Shown in pieces: positions 1 to 4,857 of a stretch of DNA of 6,878 nt. Position 1 is the first letter of the stretch; every line of letters starts with the position of its first letter. A program made the translations under genes and the position numbers. The DNA comes from Alphaproteobacteria bacterium (lineage in GTDB: Bacteria > Pseudomonadota > Alphaproteobacteria > Rhizobiales > Aestuariivirgaceae), in assembly GCA_024639035.1 (NCBI GenBank), contig JAHEJE010000166.1, positions 1 to 6,878 of the forward strand. Direction: 5' to 3'. The notes beneath the pieces are model-generated. The model was not told the origin of the DNA. It searched no databases and was given only the letters and a program-made list of their open reading frames with translations.

Positions 1-1056
1 CGAAAGGTCATGGAGCTGCTCGACCTGGTCAAGCTGCCGCGCGATTTCGCCCATCGCCGGCCGCGACAGTTGTCCGGCGGCCAGAAACAGCGCATCGGCA
101 TCGCCCGGGCGTTTGGCGGCGAGGCGGCAGTGGTGGTGGCGGACGAACCGGTCTCGGCGCTCGATGTGTCGGTGCAGGCGGCGGTGACCGGCCTGCTGAC
201 CGAAATCCAGCACGAACGGCGCACGACGCTGATCTTCATCAGTCACGATCTTTCCGTGGTGCGCTATCTGGCCGACCGGGTGGTGGTGATGTATCTCGGC
301 CAGATCATGGAACAGGGCACGGTCGACGAGATTTTCGCACCGCCCTACCACCCCTATACCGAGGCCCTGCTGTCGGCGGTGCCGATCGCCGATACATCGG
401 TCAGCAAGAAGCATATCGTGCTGACGGGCGAGCTGCCGTCGCCGATGAACCCGCCGTCGGGCTGCCCGTTCCAGACCCGCTGTCACCGCAAGCTGGGGGC
501 TATCTGCGAAACCGAGATGCCGCCGGTCAAGGAACTTTCGAGCGGGCACCGCATCACCTGTCATATCGACGAGGCCGAACTGAACGCCATGGAACCGGTG
601 ATCGCCTTCGGCGAGGAGGATGGCGGCAAGAGCCAGGTTGCCAAGCGGCCGATGGCCAGAAAACCGAAGGCGCGCAAGACGCCGAGCCGACCGGTGGCCA
701 AAGCGATCGTGGCAAAGCTGACCGGCACAGAGCCGCCGGCGGCCAAGAAGGCACCAGCCAAGAAACCGGCCGCCAAGAAGGCGCCGGCCAGGAAACCGGC
801 CAAGAAGGCCTCGGGCCCGGCCGAGCCGCGCATGCTGGCAAAACCGCGGCGTGGCAAGGCTGACGACCTGAAGCTGATCTCCGGCGTCGGACCCAAGCTG
901 GAAGGCGTGCTGAACGAACTGGGCGTGTGGCACTTCGACCAGATCGCAGCGTGGAAAAAGGCGGATATCGACTGGGTCGACGACCGGCTCAAGTTCAAGG
1001 GCCGGATTGCCCGCGATGGCTGGGTCGCGCAGGCCAAGAAACTGGCCGCGAAATAG
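1..1056 (+). CDS. Oligopeptide/dipeptide ABC transporter ATP-binding protein with C-terminal helix-hairpin-helix tail (5' partial)
   Basis: This is the C-terminal part of a Dpp/Opp-type ATPase, which powers peptide import from the cytoplasmic face of the membrane. The gene enters the window already open; 351 residues are visible. Numbered from the first visible codon, they include the ABC signature LSGGQKQR, a Walker B ending VVVADEP followed by the D-loop SALD, and the H-loop histidine in FISHDL. The Walker A is upstream and not seen. An oligopeptide-transporter C-terminal domain follows (HPYTEALLSAVPIAD; the Cys-bearing GCPFQTRC). Around residue 210 the protein leaves the family: a basic Lys/Ala/Pro-rich linker of roughly 75 residues runs to a compact tail from about residue 287, containing SGVGPKLEGVLNELG and WVDDRLKFKGRI. 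That tail resembles the C-terminal extension of rhizobial NuoE. Alphaproteobacterial relatives often carry two ATPase domains in one chain, so a first ATPase may lie upstream. The transporter call is firm; the exact substrate is not. Confidence 0.92.
   Translation, partial: RKVMELLDLVKLPRDFAHRRPRQLSGGQKQRIGIARAFGGEAAVVVADEPVSALDVSVQAAVTGLLTEIQHERRTTLIFISHDLSVVRYLADRVVVMYLGQIMEQGTVDEIFAPPYHPYTEALLSAVPIADTSVSKKHIVLTGELPSPMNPPSGCPFQTRCHRKLGAICETEMPPVKELSSGHRITCHIDEAELNAMEPVIAFGEEDGGKSQVAKRPMARKPKARKTPSRPVAKAIVAKLTGTEPPAAKKAPAKKPAAKKAPARKPAKKASGPAEPRMLAKPRRGKADDLKLISGVGPKLEGVLNELGVWHFDQIAAWKKADIDWVDDRLKFKGRIARDGWVAQAKKLAAK
739..810 (+). repeat. In-frame 30-nt tandem repeat encoding a Lys/Ala/Pro linker
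   Basis: Two consecutive 30-nt units (739-768 and 769-798) encode AAKKAPAKKP and AAKKAPARKP, followed by a partial third copy encoding AKKA (799-810). The copies differ at only a few bases. The repeat lies in the linker between the transporter ATPase and its helix-hairpin-helix tail. Such histone-H1-like AK/P repeats are flexible and basic and prone to length change by slippage. Any nucleic-acid binding is only a possibility. Confidence 0.85.
859..1053 (+). other. Helix-hairpin-helix domain, NuoE-tail-like, fused to the transporter ATPase
   Basis: About 65 residues begin at ADDLKLISGVGPKLEG and end at QAKKLAAK just before the TAG stop at 1054-1056. The SGVGPKLEGVLNELGV segment has the helix-turn-helix spacing and Gly-x-Gly-Pro turn of a helix-hairpin-helix. 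The following HFDQIAAW and WVDDRLKFKGRI segments are, from memory, characteristic of the C-terminal extension of alphaproteobacterial NuoE (complex I). The same type of module is also attached to other proteins such as some rhizobial L21 ribosomal proteins. It is in frame with no sign of a frameshift. Its role on a transporter is unknown. Confidence 0.75.
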
Positions 1057-1070
1057 CCGGTCAGACGGCC

Positions 1071-1082
1071 GGCCAGCTGGCC
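1071..1082. repeat. 12-bp perfect palindrome in the convergent intergenic gap
   Basis: GGCCAGCTGGCC lies between the transporter gene stop (1056) and the phoB stop (1090), in a 33-nt convergent gap. The gap is also flanked by a direct repeat ccggtcag (1057-1064 and 1086-1093, the second running into the end of phoB). This is where a bidirectional terminator would be expected, but there is no T-run on either side, so intrinsic termination is not supported. Confidence 0.35.
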
Positions 1083-1089
1083 CGCCCGG

Positions 1090-1785
1090 TCAGCGGTCCG
1101 GATCGAATGCGTAGCCGGTGCCGCGGACGGTGCGGATGGGGTCGGGGCCACCGGTCTTGCGCAGGGCCTTGCGCAGGCGGCCGATGTGGACATCGACGGT
1201 GCGGTGATCGATCTCACTGTCGCGACTCCAGACGAGATCGAGCAGCTGATCGCGGTCGAAGACACGGCCGGGGCGCTCCATCAAGACGCTGAGCAAGCGA
1301 AACTCGGTCGGGCCGAGATTGATCGGCACGCCGTCTCGCTCGACGCGATGACGGGCGGCGTCGAGGCTGATGTCGGCGTGACTGAGCACCTGGCCGACGG
1401 TGCTGGGGCGGGTGCGCCGAAGCATGGCGCGCACCCGGGAGACCAACTCGCCGACCGAATACGGCTTGACGACATAGTCGTCGGCGCCGGTGTCGAGGCC
1501 GCGAATGCGGTCGGCTTCCTCGCCGCGGGCGGTCAGCATGATGATGGGGATCTGCTGAGTTGACTGCTTGTCGCGCAACCGCCGGCAGACCTCGATACCC
1601 GACAGGTTCGGCAGCATCCAATCGAGCAGGATCACGTCGGGAGCGGTTTCGTCGGCCACGATCAACGCTTCCTCGCCATCGGCAGCGGACACCACGTGAA
1701 GCCCTTCCTTGCCCAGATTGAAGGCGAGCAACTCCATCTGCGGACGCTCGTCTTCGACGATGAGAACGACAGGCCGGTTCGCCAT
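1090..1785 (-). CDS. phoB: Phosphate regulon response regulator PhoB
   Basis: This is an OmpR/PhoB-family response regulator that, when phosphorylated by PhoR, binds Pho boxes and activates phosphate-starvation genes. It has 231 residues, normal for the family. The receiver domain has the acidic pocket E11/D12, phospho-acceptor D55 in LLDWMLP, T85 in MLTARG and K107 in VVKPY. The C-terminal winged helix ends with DHRTVDVHIGRLRKAL and RTVRGTGYAF, the DNA-recognition and wing segments of PhoB. The ATG at 1785 is preferred because AGAGGG (1797-1792) lies 6 nt upstream; an in-frame GTG at 1788 would have only 3 nt of spacing. The start overlaps the phoU stop by one base (TGATG), so the two genes should be translationally coupled. 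The close PhoU and PhoR neighbours support the PhoB name over other family members. Confidence 0.96.
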   Translation of the reverse strand: MANRPVVLIVEDERPQMELLAFNLGKEGLHVVSAADGEEALIVADETAPDVILLDWMLPNLSGIEVCRRLRDKQSTQQIPIIMLTARGEEADRIRGLDTGADDYVVKPYSVGELVSRVRAMLRRTRPSTVGQVLSHADISLDAARHRVERDGVPINLGPTEFRLLSVLMERPGRVFDRDQLLDLVWSRDSEIDHRTVDVHIGRLRKALRKTGGPDPIRTVRGTGYAFDPDR

Positions 1786-2516
1786 CACCTGCCCTCTGCC
1801 ACGTCAGCGGCGTCGACCGAGATGTAGCTGGTGACATCGCCCTTGGGACGTTCCGCCGACGGCACTTCGCCGCTGACCAGATAGTGGATCTGTTCGGCCA
1901 TGCCGGTGACATGATCGCCGATGCGCTCGACGTTCTTGGCGATGAACAAAAGGTGCATGCAGGCGGTAATGTTGCGCGGGTCTTCCATCATCACCGTGAG
2001 GAGTTCGCGGAACAGTGCATTGTGGAGCTGGTCGACCTGTTCGTCGCGGTTCCTGATCTCATCGGCGGTGGCGATATCGCGCGCCACATAGGCATCCAGG
2101 ACCTCGTGCAGCATGCCCTGGGTCAGCTTTGCCATGCGCCTGATGGTAGCGGCGGCGGACCCGACCGGCTGCTCCTTGGCGACCACGGTGGTGCGCTTGG
2201 CTACATTCTTGGCATAGTCCCCGATCCGTTCGAGGCTGGCCGATACCTTGAGCGTGGACACGACCCGGCGCAGATCCTGTGCTGCCGGCTGGTGTTCCGA
2301 CAGAAGGTTGACTGCAAGGCCGTCAATTTCGATTTCCATTTCGTCGACACGGCTGTCGTTGTCGCGAACCTGCTCGCCAAGTTCGGCATCCCGGGTGACC
2401 AGCGCCCGTGCCGCCTCGGCGATCTGGACCTCGACGACGCCACCCATTTCAAGGAGCAATGACTCGATGCGCCCGAGTTCGTGATCGAACGACGCGAGGC
2501 CGCGACTGGGTTCCAT
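1785..2516 (-). CDS. phoU: Phosphate signalling regulator PhoU
   Basis: PhoU is a cytoplasmic all-helical protein that represses PhoR signalling when phosphate is plentiful, normally through contact with PhoR and the PstSCAB transporter. The 243 residues form the usual duplicated three-helix bundle. Repeat one contains FDHELGRIESLLLEMGG and SLERIGDYAKNVAKRT; repeat two contains NVERIGDHVTGMAEQIHYLVSG. The two RIGD-type motifs carry the acidic metal-binding residues of the family. I chose the ATG at 2516 because GGAG (2526-2523) sits 6 nt upstream and the protein then begins close to the family's usual N-terminus. The in-frame ATG at 2528 would add MENI but has AAGG directly abutting it. phoB follows with a one-base overlap. 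A Pho box lies 134 nt upstream. pstB, the usual upstream neighbour, is absent. Confidence 0.95.
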   Translation of the reverse strand: MEPSRGLASFDHELGRIESLLLEMGGVVEVQIAEAARALVTRDAELGEQVRDNDSRVDEMEIEIDGLAVNLLSEHQPAAQDLRRVVSTLKVSASLERIGDYAKNVAKRTTVVAKEQPVGSAAATIRRMAKLTQGMLHEVLDAYVARDIATADEIRNRDEQVDQLHNALFRELLTVMMEDPRNITACMHLLFIAKNVERIGDHVTGMAEQIHYLVSGEVPSAERPKGDVTSYISVDAADVAEGR

Positions 2517-2522
2517 GATGTT

Positions 2523-2526
2523 CTCC
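2523..2526 (-). promoter_or_regulatory. Ribosome binding site deciding the phoU start
   Basis: On the minus strand GGAG is followed by a 6-nt spacer and the ATG at 2516. This favours the internal ATG over the in-frame ATG at 2528, which itself overlaps this site. Confidence 0.6.
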
Positions 2527-2650
2527 ATCCTTACCGATCTGCCCGTGGGTGCGCGTTCCTCGGCCTGGCCCTTTGGGTCGCGCGGTTTTCCAGGGCCGCG
2601 ACCTACACGTTAACACCAATCAGCGCAGGCAAAACCTTTAAGCCAGACGC

Positions 2651-2668
2651 GCAACAGTTATGTGACAG
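2651..2668 (-). promoter_or_regulatory. Pho box (PhoB binding site) upstream of phoU-phoB
   Basis: The minus strand reads CTGTCACATAACTGTTGC. This is two CTGT half-sites 11 nt apart around an AT-rich spacer, close to the enterobacterial and rhizobial consensus CTGTCATAAATCTGTCAC. The first half-site CTGTCA matches fully; the second keeps CTGT. A weak -10-like TTAAAG (2641-2636) lies 9 nt downstream, which is the arrangement of a PhoB-activated promoter where the box replaces the -35. It begins only 16 nt past the phoR stop and points to phoU-phoB, implying positive autoregulation. PhoB binding itself is inferred. Confidence 0.8.
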
Positions 2669-2684
2669 TTGCTCATGGGGACGC

Positions 2685-3758
2685 CTACAGGGCTGCGCCG
2701 GCGAGTGGCAGAAGGAGCGTGAAGGTGCTGCCGGAACCGACCTCGCTGCCGATCAAAAGACGCCCGCGGTGGCGGTGGGCGATGTGCTTGACGATGGCCA
2801 GGCCCAGTCCGGTTCCGCCCTGGTCTCGCGAACGGCCGGTGTCGACGCGGTAGAAGCGCTCGGTCAGACGAGGGATATGATGGGCTGCTATACCCTCGCC
2901 GCGATCTCGGACGGCAACCGACACGGCCGGGCCGTCGAGGCCTGGCGCCGAGTGTTGCACGCTCAGCGATACGGTGACCGCGGTGTCGGCGGCGCCGTAC
3001 TTGATGGCGTTTTCGATAAGGTTCTGGAACACCTGGACGAGCTGATCCTCGTCACCGGGCACAAGCGGGGTTTCGGGCGGCAGTTGAAGGTCAATCGATT
3101 TTGCCGCCGCTTCGCGCTGTCCCTCCAGCACCTTGATCACCCGCTGCAGCAGTGCGGGCATGTCGACCTTGCCGAGTGGGCGCACCCGTTCGTTTGCCTC
3201 GACCTTCGACAACGACAGCAGATCGCCGATCAGGCGGTTCATGCGGTGTGCCTCGCCTTCCATCAGGTTCAAGAAGCGGTCTCTTGCGGCCTCATCGTCG
3301 CGCGCGGCATCCTTCAACGTCTCGATAAAGCCCGACAGCGAGGTCAGCGGCGAGCGCAATTCATGGCTGACGTTGGCGACGAAGTCGCTGCGCATCTGCT
3401 GGGCCTCGACGACATGCGAGATGTCCTCAAAGCAAACCGACACCCGGGCGCCGACGGACAGCCCGCGCGACAGGCCGGCAACACTCACCTGCAAGGTTTC
3501 GCGGACCGGCGCATCGAGAACGATGACCGCCTTGGCGCGCGGTGCGCCCTGCAACACGTCGTCAACGGCTTTCAGGCAATCGGGGTGTCGGACAGCACGC
3601 ACCAGATCGCGGCCGATCAAATCACGGCCAAACCTGTCCCGTGCGGCCGGATTGGTGAAGACAATCCGGCGGTTTTCATCGACCAGGATAACGGCGGCCG
3701 ACAGTCCGCTGAGCACTTCTACAAGATCGTTTTCGCTCACGGGGATGTTCCGGTTCAA
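2685..3758 (-). CDS. phoR: Phosphate regulon sensor histidine kinase PhoR, soluble form
   Basis: PhoR is the kinase and phosphatase of PhoB. An N-terminal PAS domain (about residues 12-115, SAAVILVDENRRIVFTNPAA to CFEDISH) is followed by an HisKA dimerisation domain with H132 in FVANVSHELRSPLTSLSGF. The ATPase domain has an N-box LIENAIKYG, G1 DRGEGI, F-box FYRVD and G2 GGTGLGLAIVKH. At 357 residues it is shorter than membrane PhoR proteins (E. coli 431) and has no hydrophobic segment. Reading the same frame upstream gives Gly/Pro-rich sequence, so no hidden membrane region was missed. The longest start is TTG at 3758, overlapping the rocF stop by 4 nt, with AGGAG only 3 nt upstream. A GTG at 3740 with GGAA 7 nt upstream is an alternative that removes six residues. 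The name rests on the domain order and the phoU-phoB neighbours. Confidence 0.9.
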   Translation of the reverse strand: MNRNIPVSENDLVEVLSGLSAAVILVDENRRIVFTNPAARDRFGRDLIGRDLVRAVRHPDCLKAVDDVLQGAPRAKAVIVLDAPVRETLQVSVAGLSRGLSVGARVSVCFEDISHVVEAQQMRSDFVANVSHELRSPLTSLSGFIETLKDAARDDEAARDRFLNLMEGEAHRMNRLIGDLLSLSKVEANERVRPLGKVDMPALLQRVIKVLEGQREAAAKSIDLQLPPETPLVPGDEDQLVQVFQNLIENAIKYGAADTAVTVSLSVQHSAPGLDGPAVSVAVRDRGEGIAAHHIPRLTERFYRVDTGRSRDQGGTGLGLAIVKHIAHRHRGRLLIGSEVGSGSTFTLLLPLAGAAL

Positions 3759-4684
3759 TAACTCCTGGTCGGGCGGTCCATGACCCGCTTGCCCATCAAG
3801 CTGGCGGTCAGGTCGACCAGGAGCGAGGCGGTGCGGCCGGAGTGGTCGAGAAACGGATTGAGCTCGACCAGATCGAGGGAGGTCATCAGTCCGCTTTCGC
3901 TGACGATTTCCATGATCAGATGGGCTTCACGGTAAGTCGTGCCGCCGGGGACCGTGGTTCCGACCGCCGGGGCGATGTCCGGTTCCAGGAAGTCGACATC
4001 GAGACTGACATGAAGCATGCCGCCGGCGTCGCGCACCCGGTTAAGGAAATCGATCAGCGGGCGGGCAATGCCGTGCTCGTCGATCTGGCGCATGTCGTGG
4101 ACCATCACGCCCTTCTCCAACAGGCCCTTGTGTTCCTGCGGGTCGACAGAGCGAATGCCCATCATGCAGATGTTGGCAAGCTGCACCGGTGCGGCAGGCG
4201 GCGGGAAGAAACCGGCAAAGCTGTCCTGGCCGGTGAAATAGGCCACCGGGGTACCGTGCAGGTTGCCGCTGGTCGTCGTATCGAGGCGGTGAAAATCGGG
4301 ATGGGCATCGAGCCACAGCACGAACTGCGGGCGGTCTTGGTCGCGGGCAAAGCGGGCGACGCCGGATACCGTGCCGAGCGACAGGCTGTGGTCGCCGCCG
4401 GCGAATATCGGCAACCGACCGCTCGCCATTGCCTGGTGCGCGGCCTGCTCAAGCGCCATCGTCCAGGCCACGGTTTCGGTCAGATTCTTTGCGGTGAAGC
4501 CGTGTGCGATCTCGTCAAGCTGTGGCGGGACGACATCACCGCGGTCCTCGACATCGCAGCCAAGTTCGGCCAATGCCTCGGCCAGACCGGCGGTGCGCAG
4601 GGCCTCGGGACCCATCTGACATCCGCGCCGCCCGGCACCGGATTCGACCGGCGCACCGACAATCAGACAGTTCCTGTTTTGCAT
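3755..4684 (-). CDS. rocF: Arginase
   Basis: Arginase hydrolyses L-arginine to L-ornithine and urea in the cytoplasm using a dinuclear manganese centre. All six metal ligands are visible: H99 in GGDHSLSLG, D126/H128/D130 in WLDAHPDFH, and D229/D231 in SLDVDFLEPDIAP. The SGNLHGTP loop and the late glutamate E274 in VELNP distinguish it as arginase rather than agmatinase. The 309 residues and the ending DRPTRSY match full-length bacterial arginases. The ATG at 4684 is chosen because GGAG lies 10 nt upstream and the product begins at the family N-terminus (NCLIVGAPVESGAG). An in-frame ATG at 4804 would add 40 unrelated residues covering the promoter region. The stop overlaps the start of phoR, so the two are probably cotranscribed. 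Divergent putA suggests joint arginine/proline catabolism. Confidence 0.94.
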   Translation of the reverse strand: MQNRNCLIVGAPVESGAGRRGCQMGPEALRTAGLAEALAELGCDVEDRGDVVPPQLDEIAHGFTAKNLTETVAWTMALEQAAHQAMASGRLPIFAGGDHSLSLGTVSGVARFARDQDRPQFVLWLDAHPDFHRLDTTTSGNLHGTPVAYFTGQDSFAGFFPPPAAPVQLANICMMGIRSVDPQEHKGLLEKGVMVHDMRQIDEHGIARPLIDFLNRVRDAGGMLHVSLDVDFLEPDIAPAVGTTVPGGTTYREAHLIMEIVSESGLMTSLDLVELNPFLDHSGRTASLLVDLTASLMGKRVMDRPTRSY

Positions 4685-4719
4685 GCCGCAACCGCTCCAT
4701 TCTGCAAATTTGTGCACAC

Positions 4720-4747
4720 GCGGTCCTGGCGCGCCGGTCAGGACCGC
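4720..4747. repeat. Perfect 9-bp inverted repeat between rocF and putA
   Basis: Arms gcggtcctg (4720-4728) and caggaccgc (4739-4747) are exact reverse complements around a 10-nt spacer. The centre-to-centre distance of about 19-20 bp would suit a dimeric regulator, or the element could form a hairpin near the 5' end of the rocF transcript. It lacks a T-run, so it is not a typical terminator. Confidence 0.6.
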
Positions 4748-4757
4748 TTCAGTGTTA

Positions 4758-4784
4758 CCTATAGCCCACGCCGGCGCGAAACAA
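4758..4784 (-). promoter_or_regulatory. Weak candidate rocF promoter
   Basis: On the minus strand TATAGG (4763-4758) is a possible -10, with TTGTTT (4784-4779) upstream at 15 bp; shifting the -35 to TGGTTG (4787-4782) gives 18 bp. If used, transcription would start near 4751 and the inverted repeat 4720-4747 would lie at the very start of the mRNA. The -35 spacing is poor, so this is tentative. Confidence 0.25.
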
Positions 4785-4844
4785 CCAGCAAATCGGCTTG
4801 CCAATCGATGCCATTTCTCCGATTGTTACGAAACTCTTTCGCTC

Positions 4845-4850
4845 AAGGGG
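4845..4850 (+). promoter_or_regulatory. Ribosome binding site deciding the putA TTG start
   Basis: AAGGGG is followed by a 7-nt spacer and TTG at 4858. An in-frame TGA at 4852-4854 rules out any earlier start, so this strong site identifies the TTG as the probable initiation codon. Confidence 0.75.
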
Positions 4851-4857
4851 ATGAAAC

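Larger units (their letters stand above)
2517..2684. other. phoR-phoU intergenic region (phoU leader and promoter)
   Basis: This 168-nt gap separates the phoR stop from the phoU start. It is less GC-rich near the phoR end, where the Pho box lies (2651-2668). An inverted repeat with 7-bp arms (ggtcgcg at 2576-2582, cgcgacc at 2597-2603, 14-nt loop) falls in what would be the phoU mRNA leader. There is no T-run terminator after phoR and no sign of a small gene or pst remnant. Confidence 0.6.
4685..4857. other. Divergent rocF-putA intergenic regulatory region
   Basis: This 173-nt region must hold the promoters of both rocF (minus) and putA (plus). It contains a 9-bp inverted repeat (4720-4747) and two adjoining 8-bp palindromes, CAAATTTG (4705-4712) and TGTGCACA (4711-4718). 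In alphaproteobacteria, put and arginine catabolic genes are typically controlled by Lrp/AsnC-type activators, but no regulator gene lies in the window and I cannot assign these sites to one. Confidence 0.6.

Noticed and set aside
1057..1089. Bidirectional rho-independent terminator
   Set aside because: A GC-rich palindrome is present, but there is no T-run in either direction and the perfect palindrome leaves no proper loop.
561..1265. 234-residue minus-strand frame across the transporter tail and end of phoB
   Set aside because: It spans the convergent gap, is Ala/Ser/Pro-rich and mirrors the KAP repeat on the other strand; no independent support.
2481..3761. 426-residue open frame on the plus strand opposite phoR and the start of phoU
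   Set aside because: It lies antisense to strongly recognisable phoR and has low-complexity His/Gln/Arg-rich content with no domain; long antisense frames are expected at this GC content.
4685..4804. 40-residue N-terminal extension of arginase from the ATG at 4804
   Set aside because: It is outside the family's normal start, covers the promoter and inverted repeat, and the ATG at 4684 has a usable Shine-Dalgarno site.
4798..4826. Sigma-70 promoter for putA (TTGCCA, 17 bp, GATTGT)
   Set aside because: The -10 match is poor, and no better candidate could be distinguished by eye.
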